64,000 nucleotides of DNA from Emydura subglobosa (GCA_007922225.1 ML680086.1:4890259-4954258), one strand, 5' to 3'. Numbered from the stretch's first letter, positions 9,975 to 21,870 are shown. Made by a program: numbers and translations. Notes: a model not told the origin generated them from the sequence alone.

Positions 9975-10880
9975 GAAGACAGCTATTATTTAAAGGGACA
10001 CTGAATAAAATTAAAATTAAAAATTCATATTCAGTCATTAAAACTGAAAATTTTAACAGTCTACTTTTCACCAATTTTATTGTGTACTTTTTGCACTTGT
10101 GAGATTAAAACAGATTTATTATATTCTGGGTGTAGTCAATTTCATTTTCAGATTCTCATGCAATACCCTTTAGCTGTAATATTTTGATTAAAGATATAGT
10201 GGGGGAATGTTTAAACCCAAAAAGAACCCAAATTGTCTCTTTTTAAAATAATGTTGTGAAAAATTCTAATATTCGGTTTTAGTTTAAAAAAATCTAATTG
10301 GGGACCTACTTGACAGAGCCCCTTTGAAATCCAAATGTCCAGGTACATTTTCCATCTAAAAAGATGAAAGAGCCAGAATGTCTGACAGACATTAAATGTG
10401 AGCTATTTAGAGATCCACGTGAGGATTTTTAAAAGTGACCTGTGAACAGAAAACATGATTCAAACAGCTTTTGTTAATAATGAAAAATGATCTCAGCTTA
10501 CATGCAAAGATCCATGAGGAATACAAATCGTACTGTGTGGAGATCTAAGCTGTTAGTTTCAGTAGTACTTAAACTTTCATTTAAAAAAGGGCTCCCAGCT
10601 CTCATGGTTGCAAAGATAGCCTTCTAAATGTGAACCAAGTGTAAGTGATGTAATATCCTCTGCTTGAGTCTGCAGACAACCAGATCCAGTGCCTCTGTTA
10701 TTGCTCATAGGCAAGTTTTAAAGATGAACACTTATTTTATTCCCAGCCTAAAGCTTCTTCCTGTTTCCCAACCCTGTACAGTGTAACCTATAACCCAGTT
10801 CACCAGACAAGCTCTAGTTTTCTGGAGAGCCCTCAATGACTCTATTGAAATCCATTTTTGGTAATCAGTCAGCTGTTTGT
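9975..10880. other. No gene seen
   Basis: AT-rich sequence without a supported ORF or recognised repeat. Confidence 0.5.
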
Positions 10881-11299
10881 TCAGTCATGCTTCATAGCCT
10901 ATCAGTCTCTGCCACCACTCCCCGCTGTGCCTGCCCTAGAAACAATCAAGTTCCCAGGTGTCTCTGTGCTGAGACCTAGTACTTTATCACCCACCAGTCT
11001 CTGCCCATGAGCTGTGCACACTAGAACATAAATAAACAAACAAACCATGCTGTTGCACAATTTGCACTCTCTTGGATTTGGAAGACACCAGACTCCTATC
11101 GGGCGGAGGGCAGACAGAACACTCAAGCAGTGGGGCCCTTAGCTCCTAGCTCAGTGAAGGAAAGGGTGCTGGATGTCTCTACAGAGCAGACAAGTGCCCA
11201 GAGGACAGCAGGGGGAAGCGCCAATTCTCTCACAATGGTAAATTCCCCCAGTCTAATCCCCCATCCTCTGACTCCCTACTGCAACCCAACTGTGCTTCC

Positions 11300-11907
11300 C
11301 AAACATGATCCCCCACCCCCTCTGTGATCTTCCAGGGAGCAATCCAGACCAGTGAGATGCTGTGTAACCTCCTGCCCTGGTACCTGGGGTGCCTCACAAT
11401 GCCTTTGCTGTTGTGGCTCTCCCCTGAGCTGCTCAGAAACAGCCTGCCAGCATGGAATTCACTCTCCGAATGTTTGTGTGCAGCTATAACCCTGGTCCAG
11501 AACCTCTGATCCCCACAGCCTGCCACCAAACACCAGCCACACCCAGGCTCCCACTAGTTTTGGTTACTATATACTGGGTAACCCCAACACACTCCCAGTC
11601 CTGCATATTCCCCTACAATATGTATTCTGCACTCTCTCTCCTGGATGGCCCAGATACATTAGGTCTGTTGTCCTTCTAAGGGTACCACACACAACAGTAT
11701 ATCACTTTAAGTTACCCAAACTTTTTAACTTAAACACACTGGATTTAATTAAACAATAAAACAAGTTTATTAACTAAAGAAGATAGGATTTTAAGTGAAT
11801 TCAAGTATAGGTATTACAGTTAGAAATGCTTACAAGAAAAATAAAAATAAAACGCTTTCTGATTCTAAAACTCAACAAACTAGGCTTGATTTAAGGTAAA
11901 GTTCTTA
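11300..11907 (-). mobile_element. LTR-type fragment, family shared with 52.5 kb
   Basis: The block near 11737-11810 (ACACACTGGATTTAATTAAA, then ACAAGTTTATTAACTA, then GATAGGATTTTAAGTGA) recurs in the same orientation at about 52710-52785. On the minus strand the segment contains AATAAACTTG, a poly(A) signal. The left limit is uncertain. The right limit is set by the hAT element that begins at 11916. This looks like an LTR (U3-R side not resolved) rather than a gene. Confidence 0.45.
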
Positions 11908-11915
11908 CCTATATG

Positions 11916-13618
11916 TAGAGCCCTGAACAGATACAAAAATGTGGATCTGCCTCCAATCTGCATGAATCAATTTACATCCGACCCACCATCTGCAGTCTCT
12001 CTTTTCTATGGCATCCGCACCTCCACAGCCCCACAACTCTGGGACCCCCAATCAGCTGTTTGGAGGCTGTGATATGACCCGTGCCCAGGGTAGCCAACTG
12101 ATAATGCCAAGGTCAGGGCAGGCTGCAAAAGGAGAGCAGATTCTCCTCACGCTGGTGGGTGACACTGAAGCCCAGCTTCCCAACCAGCCACGAACTGCTT
12201 CTGATTACCCCTCACTGGATATCAAGAAGCCAGTCCACGAATGCCCACAGCCCCCTTTACTGCATTTCAGCTCCAGGCTCCCAAATCAGCACCAGGTCCA
12301 GTAAAGAGACCAGTTACTAGAACTCTCTGCTCTTTACTAAAAAGGTTCCCTCTGACCCCAAAGGGTCAGCCACAGCACCAGTTCAATATAAGTTTGGATC
12401 TTACCTAAAATACCACGCTGTAAGCCAATCCTTTAGTATCTAAACTAAAGGTTTATTGTAAAAAGGAAGAAGTAAACCATGAGAGAAATGTTAAAGGGTT
12501 AAAGTAAATCACAGATATACAAATGATTAAAAGTCCATACACTTCAGGTTTCTGGAAGAAATGTGGATTTGCAGGCTTGTGTAGTTCTCTCTGGTTCACA
12601 TCCAGTACCTGGATGGGTCTGAGTCCTTCGGTTCAGCTGCAAGATGAATTGGTCCAGAGATAGGTGTATGTCTGCAGACTGGACAGGAGCAAAGACAAAG
12701 ATGGATCCTGTGGCTTGATCTTATAAACCCCCTCCCCCGGCCATGCGGCCTGCGGACAGTCACAAGACCCAAAATGGAGTCCATAGTCACATGGGCCAAT
12801 ACTGGTGACTCCTCTGGGGTCCAAAGTCACATGGAACATTCCTGATGCTTCATCAGGTAGGCTGCCTGCAATGGAGTCCAGAGTCACATAAGCAGGTTCT
12901 GATGACTCAGTGGTGATGCTGGCCTCTTCCTCAGGGCCCCTTGCACCTGGGAATGCCTTAATGGGCCATTATGCAGGCCATTGTTCTGCAGCCTTCCTCT
13001 CTGGGGTGTTGCCCAGGCAGAGCAGTTTGAAATACAGATCTCTCAAATACATCTATAACTTCCATTTCACATATCACACATGAACACAAGTATTATTATC
13101 GTACTGAGCACATTATAACCTTCCTAACAGTACCTAACATGGCCTATCCCACATGGATTATTATGATTCTGCCATACTGATGTCACACAATATACTAAAT
13201 GCCCCCCCACTCAAGCCAGCCCGCATGACACCCCCAACGCGAGACTGGTGTAGAAAGGAGTAATCAGAGCTCCTGAATACACCTCAGGGGCCCCCCCTTT
13301 CCAGACAGCATGACAGAGGCCATCTCCTCCAGGCAGCTGCTGAACAGCTGATTGGCAGGGCTCCATGGAATAGCTCAACAGCAGCTGGCATGGGGAGCTG
13401 ATTGGCGGCCTGTGGGGGAGAGGGGCACTGAACAACTGATTGGCGGTCCACTCCAACGGCCAACCCCCACCCCCAGATCCGAAAGGCGGGGAAGCAGCCT
13501 GAAAGGCTATGCGCTGCAGACAGCTGCTTCCCTGCCTTTGAGATCTGCAGCCAATCCACAATCTGCAAAAAATAGTCCGCGGATATAAGGCAGATATCTG
13601 TGAATTTGCAGGGCTCTA
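11916..13618. mobile_element. hAT-type element split by an LTR
   Basis: The left end is TAGAGCCCTGAACAGATAC. The right end, on the minus strand, is TAGAGCCCTGCAAATTCAC, so the first 10 bp match perfectly. The flanks are CCTATATG (11908-11915) and CCCATATG (13619-13626), an 8-bp duplication with one change, as expected for hAT. The hAT portions are about 11916-12056 and 13231-13618; the latter contains GCGGATATAAGGCAGATATC. No transposase remains. The middle is an LTR insertion. Confidence 0.75.
12057..13230 (-). mobile_element. LTR of an endogenous retrovirus-like family, copy 1
   Basis: This block is homologous to 22413-22980 and 61850-62778. On the minus strand it starts TGTCATGCGGGC. It has a TATA-like GTTTATAAGA near 12725 and AATAAA at 12457-12452, in proper U3-R-U5 order. 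The right end (13230) agrees in all three copies (ATGACA, ATCACA, GTCACA). The left end could be 12057 or 12068. It has no coding sequence. It lies inside a hAT element, so it is younger than that element. The target duplication is not certain; CCCCCAA occurs at 12045-12051 and 13231-13237. Confidence 0.7.
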
Positions 13619-13629
13619 CCCATATGTTC

Positions 13630-16080
13630 CTATTAGCCTTACTGACGAACCTTTTTGGTCAGAACCCCACCCCGTAAGTCCAACAGCTGATTCTTTTGTA
13701 GTTTTAGATGCAGAGAGATAGGGATCTCTTGGGGGTGTCTGCCCCTCACTTTTGTAGCTCATTTGCCCCTCTGAAATGCAAGCTCGAGAGTTATTTCTAG
13801 GTAAAAGTTCTTTCCAGCTGAGAGCCAGGAGGCACGAAGTCTCCTTGAGAAAAGTCCCATGCTGTTTTTTTTTCATTTCTGTTTGCCAAAATTCACATCC
13901 CCTTTATCCCTTGCCTTTCCCCTTTCATTGGGAGAGGACTCTGTTTACAGTTTATATGTAAATTTGAGGTAAACACACATTCCTTTGTTTACGACCTGGT
14001 TGATCCGTTTTGCCTAATTGTTGCTATGTGAATTTGAACATGCCCCACCAATGCCATGGGGGGGGAGGGGGGAAGAGAATTCATAATTTTACACATCATG
14101 ATGCCACACACATTTCACCATGATATTACTGACCAGTGAATTATGAGTTTTCCAATGATACATTACATGGCATACTTTGTGCAAAGTATATTACAGTAAT
14201 GTAGGGGGTGAAAACAGGGTGCATTCAGTCTCACCTTCTCAAACCCCTTCTAATCCACACAGTGAGGGGGTCATGGTCACTCTGCTACAGGTTCTGACTC
14301 AGATTCATATATTGTACTCCCTCAGTAGGGTTAATAATACAGTGCTCTTGGACCTGCTGCTAACGTGATGAGGGAGAGACTGGACCAAGCACTAGAACCC
14401 AAGTTTCTTCCACAACAATGCAACCTCCTAACCTGTGCAACAAGACCAACTGTCAGATAGTCTTTGTTATTCATGTAATTGAATGCTCACAACCATCATT
14501 AGAAGTGAGTGAGTGTTGCATATGGAATTGTCTGGTCCGAAGAATTAGGCTCCCGCAGCATGGAATTTTATGAGAACGTTTAATATGGTCCCAGAAGCAG
14601 TTAATTTAATAACCACAATATTTTTGAATAACTCATTCTGCTTTACATTAATATCAGGTAAATGTAGGCACAGAGCCAAGTAAAGCTGCAAACCAAGAAA
14701 ACATTGTCACAACCAACTCCTCTACCCAATCACTCCTAAACAAAACCTCACTGATTTAAGGAACATCTTGCTTTCATCTCCCAAAAAATGATTACATTTA
14801 TACTTTGAATACTCCTGATGTGCTGAATTCCTTGCTACCTTTATCAGAGGCTCTCAGCACAATATTTTAAAGTTATTTGATATTTTTTAATTTGCAGCTG
14901 AACTTCAACAAAGTCAGTGTTCAAGAAAAAAAAATCAATATACCGATGACTAACGTTTATCTATGCCATAATTTTCCCTAGCACCACGAAGGCTTACATA
15001 AACAATAGCTTCCCGTGGATGATTTAAATGAATAAATCACATCCTTCTGTAAACTAGATGGAGAACACAGCTTTAGTAATATATTTTTTAAAAATGGAAA
15101 TTAAATATAAAGAACTTATTTACTAAAACCAGGGCTTGAAAACCACTTAGTGGTGAGTAGGGTGAGGAACTACCCTTGCATTTGAAATAATGTTTCTAGA
15201 CCTCCTGTCTGCAAAAAAAAAACACACCACACCCTTTGGACTGAGACACCAAGGCTGTGCTAAGTTTGTAGACAGTGCCAATCCTTGCTCCCAATCAGCA
15301 AGGGAATGAAATTAACATGACAGTTGCATTGCTGTTCAGTGTTCTGTCATGTCAATTTCATTCTGCTACTTGGGAAAACCTTGAGTAGCAACAGATGCAC
15401 AGGCTGGAGCACACCCCAAAAATAGAACATGGGGGAGGTAGTAAAGAACATACCTGTCTAAACAATCAGTGTATGGTTGGTGTGGAGGAGACATCTGGCT
15501 TCTCTCCTTTTCAGCAAGAAAAGGTGGTCAGAGGCTTTATGCAACATGAAGCCCATGATCAGGCATAGCATCCTGGGGAAGAATCCTCAACTTACTCAAC
15601 AGGGGTGATGTGCAGAAGCCAACATCTCCAGTATCAGGTTACCAAGTTTACAAGCTATTCTCTTGCAGGAGTGAGGTCATGAGATTTTTAAGTAGATGTT
15701 TTTAGCTGAGCCCATTATTTACAACTCAAGCAGGGATAAAGGAATCTATTACAATGTACTCTGTTTCTAATGGAGAATTTCTGCTCATTTTTGAAAGTTA
15801 CAGGAATCAGTGTTGATGCAGATGAAGTCCTGAGAACTGGAATACCAGAAGCTCGAAAACTTAGATCTTTTGGGAGCTGAAGTTAATTGGAAAAAAAAAC
15901 TGCCAAAAAGTCAATTATCACTATTAAACAATCCAAAGACTGGCACAAGAAGTTTGAGGATAGTCACTAGCAGCCTGTATTACAATGGATTTGTCTGATC
16001 GTAAGATACTTTTGCTAAAGTATGAGGTATGTCTATAGTTAAAATATTATGGCAGCACAGAGGTGCCACTGTAGCATTTC
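13630..16080. other. No gene seen; one G-run
   Basis: No supported ORF. A G-rich run GGGGGGGGAGGGGGG lies at 14058-14072 and a short A-run near 15220. The rest is unassigned. Confidence 0.5.
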
Positions 16081-16089
16081 AGAGTAGAT

Positions 16090-16743
16090 CAGGGGTGTCA
16101 AACATGCAGCCCGCAAGGTTAATTTTTGTGGCCCACACACTCTCCGGCCCAGCCCCCGGAGCACCACCGACTGGCCCGCCCCTGGAGCGCTGCTGGCCCA
16201 AGTGCTCTCAGCCCCCAGAGCACCACCAGTGCAAGCACGCATGGCACCCAAGTGCTAGCCCAAGCCACCCCAGTGTTGAGCTCTGGTCCGCCCCAGCTCT
16301 GAGCACTGCTGGCCGGAATGCACCACTTCCCGCTCCTGGAGTGCTGCTGGCCCATCCCGGCACAAGAGAAGAGTCAGGTTTCTGGGCAGAAACCTCTGCC
16401 CGTCCCGGCACAAGAGAAGTGTCAGGTTTCTGGGCAAAAGTCATAAAAGGTAAATTTAATTTGCATTTTCACCCAGTATACTTTAATTTTAGTTGAAATG
16501 TAGTAATGCATCATGTACTCTGAACTCTGTTTTATAGTAGATATTTCAATTGAAAATAAAATATTTAATTTTTTTCATTTTATCATCAATAATAAAATAA
16601 AGTATTAAGCAGGTATGGAAAGAGTAAGTGAAAGCTGTGCCATTGGGCTGCCCCTTTAATTTTTTTTCTTTAACAGTGTAGCCTGCCAAGTGAACAATTT
16701 TGTCTTAAATAGCCTTTGTGGCCAGATATCTTTGACACCTCTG
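16090..16743. mobile_element. hAT-like MITE with GC-rich interior
   Basis: The left end is CAGGGGTGTCAAACATGC. The right end, on the minus strand, is CAGAGGTGTCAAAGATATC. CAGGGGTGTCAAA is a known style of hAT terminus. Flanks GAGTAGAT (16082-16089) and GTGCAGAA (16744-16751) share 5 of 8 bases, compatible with a decayed 8-bp target. The interior holds GC-rich text with a 48-bp tandem pair and then an AT-rich half. The ORF of 155 codons inside is repeat sequence, not a gene. Confidence 0.65.
16350..16445. repeat. 48-bp tandem duplication
   Basis: Two head-to-tail units (16350-16397 and 16398-16445) both begin GCCC(A/G)TCCCGGCACAAGAG and share TCAGGTTTCTGGGCA. The high identity suggests a recent duplication inside the older hAT-like element. 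Confidence 0.85.
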
Positions 16744-16869
16744 GTGCAGAAACTACCTATGCCCAAGGAAGCAGTTCTCCCCTCAGCACCAGGAATCCAC
16801 CTCCCCAGATAAAGCATTCTTCCATCAACCTATGGCTGGGGGTGTAATTACCTCTCACACTGGAGACAA

Positions 16870-18000
16870 TTGTTCCAAGTAGGCACCTAGCGCAGGCCAG
16901 TCCTGACAGCACAGACTGCGCGGGGATCTAACCCCAGCGCACTGCTGCCAAGCAGCGCCCTGACCATTTGTTGCTCCCTTTCTCCGGAATCGTGTCCCTG
17001 CCCTTCGCCTTCGCGCCGCTTGGGGAAGGAAGGATGGAGCCATCTCCCCTCAATGCCCGGAGAACGCCCGGGACGCGGGGCTGCCCCTCCACGGACACTC
17101 CGTCCCCGCGCCGGGCCTGGCTGACGGGTGCGGGGCTCCTGGGGCGGGCTAGGAAGCCGGGTCGCTGGGTCGCCCCCGCCCAGCCCGCTCCAAAGCGACC
17201 ATCGGCCGCGGGCGGGGAGACCGCAGCGCCGGGAGCAGCGCCCTGCCCAGCTGAAGGCCAGGGCCCGCAAGAGCCTCCTGCTCGTATCCCCCCCGGCCAG
17301 GACCCCCAGCCGGCGTGGGGGTCGGGACCTGCGCCCTGCCTGGCCGGCGGGGTGGGGCGAGGCGAGCCGCGCCCCCACTTAACCACGGCGCGCCCGGCCC
17401 GGCTGCCGGCTCTTACCCGTGTCGCAGACTAAACGGCTGCTCCCGGGGCTCCAGCTCTGGCAGCAGCATCCGTGGCTCTAGGTCCCTGGCGGAACTGGGC
17501 ACGCCTGCGCACTGCACGGCGAGGCAATCGGGGCTCCCGCACATGCGCAGCCTATCGTAGCCTCGCAAGTCTCAGAACTACAAACAAGATGGCGGCGGCG
17601 CTGAGGGACGAGGGAAATCGCCATCTTGCAGTCGTTCCCCTCTCCTATTTGCAACCCGGGAAAGTGGGCGGGCTGAGGTACTGCGGATCCGGGGGCGGGG
17701 CTGCGAGGGCCGCGGCTCCTCTTCCCTCAACTCCCCTGTCCTGCTAGCCCCGCCCCTTCGCTTCCGAGTCCGGTCTGCAGAGCACGGGACAGCTCCGCCG
17801 GTGGGAGCTTCCCGTCTCGGCCAGCTCCCTGGCGAGAGGTGCCCTTGATGCTGAGCCTCAGCCCATCATGGCCTGGATCGGGTTTTCGCGCCGCCCCTGG
17901 GCGGGAACCGGCCCAAGCCCCACACCAGGGAAGGCTGGCTAGGGGAGAGCAGAGTGCTGCGGTGCGTATCCGGGACAGCAATGGTGCTATGGGCGTCCCG
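16870..18000. promoter_or_regulatory. CpG-island promoter, possibly bidirectional
   Basis: Dense CpG sequence without a TATA box. Between 17500 and 17630 there are NRF1-like sites (CCTGCGCAC and CATGCGCAG). A perfect inverted pair of YY1-type sites is also present: CAAGATGGCG at 17585-17594 and CGCCATCTTG at 17619-17628. Sites of this type occur at housekeeping-gene start sites. A minus-strand splice donor follows at 17416. The long overlapping ORFs on both strands at 16.9-17.5 kb are what GC-rich DNA gives by chance. Confidence 0.8.
17417..17469 (-). CDS. Candidate first coding exon, gene unknown
   Basis: On the minus strand an ATG at 17469-17467 opens a short frame (MLLPELEPREQPFSLRH, then a split codon). 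It reaches a strong donor CACGG/GTAAGAG, with the intron starting at 17416. It lies inside the CpG island just downstream of the YY1/NRF1 cluster, where a first exon is expected. The start has a weak Kozak context (C at -3). The peptide is not recognised. The next exon would lie leftwards; none could be assigned with confidence. Confidence 0.4.
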
Positions 18001-18119
18001 TTCCATGGCAGCTCAAAGTTGCGGTGCTTAGCGTCACAGCCATGGCGTGGGCCCCGAGGCCTATCAGACTGGTTGAAGCTCTGGGACAAGGTGTGGTCAC
18101 AGCTTCGGCCCTGTGGACG

Positions 18120-18300
18120 TTCAGTGGGATGGACCTCTTACAGTGGATCCGAGTGTGGCAGAGCAGAGCCTTCTCCGGGGATGGTCCAAGACTATGCAAT
18201 GAACTCCCCCGGCAACTAAGGACCCTCATAAATCTCACTCTTTCTGCTCAGTGCGCAAGGTGCGTTTCTTTGACCTTGCCGTCTCTAACATAAACACATA
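18120..18300 (+). mobile_element. L2-like LINE 3' fragment
   Basis: Plus-strand translation gives QSRAFSGDGPRLCNELPRQL, followed by RTLINLT. This is the tail motif (WNELP..LR...L..F) found at the C-terminus of L2-like and related non-LTR reverse transcriptases. A frameshift follows, and the remaining text near 18250 encodes a decayed tail. It abuts the CpG island. Confidence 0.5.
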
Positions 18301-18304
18301 GCTA

Positions 18305-20590
18305 CAGGTATATTTAACCGAAAAACCAGCACCCTACCAAAACAAGCCACTCCACGTTTCATCTTTGCAGAGTGGATGAGAGACCAAACATGACAGATAT
18401 GTAGTCAGATTGCTTAATGCACTACTGGAAAGTGGGCAAATACTAAGGTGGTAAGCCGTTTTAAAAACCTATGTAGGATAGAATGCTTTCCATCAATTCT
18501 GCCTAGGCTGCGTTTTGTTGCTATCTACTGGTCTCATGCTTCTGGAGTGGCTTTGCCAGTTTCCATGGCATTCCCTGTGTGAGGAGGCTCTGCCAGCACC
18601 CCCCGCTCCAGCTGCCCTACAAAGAAAGCAGGGCTGTTTAGGGGTCAGTACTCTTGCCCCCCAGCCCCAACCCCAGATGCATTATGTTCATGCTTATGGG
18701 ACTTTCAGAGTGATGACTATTACAGATAGCATAATCTAACTCCTTGCCGCATACTGTAGCATACACGGTCCCATCTGAGCAAAGTAGGTAAAGGAGATGT
18801 CTCGTTCCCTCTCACAATGGGCTCAGTCCCATATTAATGTTACATAACAGCAGCTCTGATGATTAAATATGCTACAGTCCTCGCAAAGCAGCTCTGGTTT
18901 CCCAAACAGAGCTTGAGGGGGGGTGTAGTAAAAATCCTTCTCTAAAACTCATAACAGCCTTAACACCTTTACAAGGTGCTTAAACCTGCTCTGAGCAAGG
19001 TTAGATAACAAAGTGTTGTAAGCATCTAGCAGCCTGTGTATGCTGGAGCTCCTAACAGCGCTAACACAGGAGGAACTGAACCAGTGTTAGTCACAGTAGG
19101 AAATGCTTTACATTTATTTTTGCGGACAATACTATAAATCATCCATTAGCTATAACTGATGAGGATGTAATTGTGCAATGCAGATTACTAGTTAAAAATA
19201 TTGGAACCCTGTCTCCTACCCTACAGTGTGAAAGCAAGGCATGCCGGGATTTGAACACCCCAAAGAGCAAGTACTGTATGCACACCATTTAACTAGCAGG
19301 CCAGCAAGAAGACAATCTGCTTGTCACTAGAACGCAGAACACAGCTACTGAGCTAAATTTTCCTTTATAGCAGAAAATGTGTGCCCAAGATCATGGGAAA
19401 GACAAAGGCAAAGATAGGGACTGCCAGAAAGAAGAAATTAGTTAGGTGAGTGATAATACTGAATGGATATGAGAATGATTTTTACTCCTGATAAGAGGCA
19501 AGTGCTTCATTAATTCCATGAGCATTGCACAATTCTACATTCAATGGATATTTTAAATAACTCTATTGGACCATAATCCTAATTCCAAATTAATCAGACT
19601 GCAAGAAGTGCTATAGATACAGACAATGTTGTAGTCCAGACAGGTACTTTAGATTTATGTAGAGGCTCATCACTTCCATAAGCATTCATCCACTATCAAA
19701 GTACACAAATGCTCCCTCAATTGCTGAACCTCAAGTGGTTGGGTAGATCAATGCAGATAGGCATGGAAAAGTGGGGTTGCTTCTCCAAAGTCTTTGGTTT
19801 AGAAATCAAGCTGAAGGTATCAAGATCAGTCTCTCTCGAATTTCTGGTTCTTCCTATAACTACACTACACACAACTGAACAATTCTCTGCAAGAGGAAGA
19901 GGCAGCTGGCTCTCAGTGTTAGGAAAGGTTTCCTGACACCCCTTCTATGTTTAATTTCATCCTATTCAAATGATATGTAGAAAGTTAGCATACCCCTCAT
20001 CCCCTGTATGTATTTATGTTCAATTCTTTCATCCCTTCCTCATAAGTAGCAACCTCCAATCCCTGTTGCTTGTCTCTGAATTCCCTCCAGATTATCTCCA
20101 TCTCTCTGGCACGGGGGTAACCGGAACTGCATGCACTCCTTGAATTTGGCCATGAGTAGACATTCTTCCTCCTGTATAAGTTTATTTCAGTGATGCATAG
20201 AGTTTAAGCCATAGATTTAGACTAAGAATCTCAGCCTTTCCCATTACAGATTTCATGGGTATTTTTTCCTCCTGCATATTAAGCCACCAGACGGTTTGAG
20301 TGGAGGCTGCCATGTACTCAAAGTAACAAAAACAGTCACTGAATTTTATTTCCTTAATTATTTTTCTAGGAGAAATGTAGATCACTTTAGTTCAATTTGT
20401 GCATATGTAGCTTTTGTCTCATCACACTTTTTTCCTCCTTTGACAGGAAAAATCAAAATGTACATCATCCACTTTGTGCTGGAGGTTATCACAGAAGGAT
20501 CTGGGGTACTATGCTACAGAGCCTGATCTCTGGGCTCACTAACAACTCATTCAGTGCAGCTGTAGTAGGCAGCCTGGATTCTGCCTACCT
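18305..20590. other. No gene seen apart from a SINE fragment
   Basis: Unassigned sequence with short random ORFs. A tRNA-like SINE remnant at 19190-19310 is listed separately. Confidence 0.5.
19190..19310 (-). repeat. tRNA-derived SINE remnant
   Basis: On the minus strand a B-box match GTTCAAATCCC is present (19256-19246), with a weak A-box-like CTAGTTAAATGG upstream. The cloverleaf is not complete and the 3' end is lost, so it is a SINE relic rather than a tRNA gene. The family was not determined. Confidence 0.5.
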
Positions 20591-20769
20591 ACTGATAAAA
20601 GGGCAAGGTGTGCCGTTAATTTACTTGGGTGCCTGATGCAACTGGAGCATGTATTTCAACACTGAGTGTTTAAATCATGGTTAGTTGAAACAACACAAAA
20701 GGCAGTTAAGCTCAGCACTGCAATTGCAACTTTAGGTGCCCTGCTGCCTAGTGGGATCCACAGGTATCC

Positions 20770-21290
20770 TTCTCCCTATCAGTGGTGTACCGTGGGTCTC
20801 CCGCACCTGGAGGCCATACTTATGTTGGCACCCCTCCCGTCGGCAGCACCCTGTGGGGGGGGGAAGGGTGTCTGCAGACCTGTGTCGTACTCTCCCCCAC
20901 TCCCTCCCCTGTTGGTGGGAGCGCCCCATCGGGGGTGGGTCTGCAGGCCTGTGTCCTGCTCTACCCTGCTCCCCCTCGCCATCGGCGACAGCAGCAGCAG
21001 CAGTGTCGGCAGCGCCCCATGGTGGGGGAGGGGGCTCTGTGGGTCCGTTTCTGCTCTCCCCCCACTGTGTGGGTAGTGGGGGCTGCCTGGCGGTACAGGG
21101 GGGCTGTGATGGACTCTGGTCCCGCAGCTCCTTCCTTGAGCCCAGTGCAGGGGCAGAGGAGCTGGGAGGACGCCCTGGCTGCCTGGGACAGGGGGTGGGG
21201 TGGCTCTTCCTCCTTGGGCCTGGCCAGCTCCCGGGGGCATGGTCCCGTCCCCTCCCCCCCTTCGGAATGTCACTGCTCCCTATGCAGTGC
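20770..21290. repeat. GC-rich block with internal repeats
   Basis: Repeating C/G-rich phrases are visible, such as GTCTGCAG(A/G)CCTGTGTC near 20869 and 20939 and GCAGCGCCCCATGG near 21008, plus a short (CAG)n at 20989-21003. The long ORFs here on both strands (up to 211 codons) come from base composition. It is probably a repeat; the family is not recognised. Confidence 0.5.
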
Positions 21291-21539
21291 CTGGCGAGAG
21301 TTAGGCACCTAGGAATTGGATTCACAAAAGCCAGCAAGCTGAGCAGAGAGCCACCTAAATAAGACAATAGGAAATGCTCAGGAGAGGGTGTGGCCTAAAC
21401 AGCACTTAAACTCTGCTCCTCAAAGAGAGTTAGGTGCCTACTGTGAGGGAAGTTCCTGTATGGATTTAGGATTGACAGCCAGGAACCCTTTGTGAGGTTA
21501 GGTGCATAAGCACTTTCTTACAAAAAAATGGCAACTGCA

Positions 21540-21870
21540 GCACCCCACTTATAACCTACACTCAGGATGTAGGACACCCAGGTTTTAATCCCTCTCTGCC
21601 TGATTTGAACTCACATCTCTCTCCTCTCAGAAGTGTGCCCTAAATATTGGCCTATGAAAGAGACCCACCCCAGAATACCTCAATCTCTCCTGTCGAAGCT
21701 GTTCCACTTTGTATAAATATTTAAATATTCATTGGACCAGAGAAAGAGTGAGAATGACTCTACTGCCCAGTTGTTAGGGCACTCAACTGGGATGCAGGAA
21801 ATGCAAGTTAAAATCCCTGTTCCAATGACATAGCCTTTGTTGATCTAGCCTCATTTGTCCTTCTCTCCAC
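21540..21870. repeat. Fold-back tRNA-derived SINE cluster (Cry-like)
   Basis: Three tRNA-type B-boxes occur: CAGGTTTTAATCCC (sense, near 21572), GATTTGAACTC (antisense, near 21603) and AAGTTAAAATCCC (sense, near 21807). The last has an A-box-like TTGTTAGGGCACTCA about 40 bp upstream. The link text GTTCCACTTTGTATAAAT lies between. The same sense/antisense B-box arrangement is present at 55490-55640. Cry-type SINEs of turtles derive from tRNA-Lys and fit this; the family name is inference. Confidence 0.6.

Noticed and set aside
14058..14072. G-quadruplex regulatory element
   Set aside because: A single G-run with no promoter or gene nearby; function cannot be supported.
16029..16496. 155-codon plus-strand ORF
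   Set aside because: It is inside a hAT-like MITE and reads through a 48-bp tandem repeat.
16887..17432. Long overlapping ORFs on both strands (up to 163 codons)
   Set aside because: They lie in a CpG island where stop codons are rare by composition; no domain or splice support.
19190..19310. A functional tRNA gene
   Set aside because: Only a B-box is good; no complete cloverleaf or terminator.
20732..21367. ORFs of 211 and 208 codons on opposite strands
   Set aside because: Low-complexity Pro/Gly/Ser translations of a GC-rich repeat, open in several frames at once.
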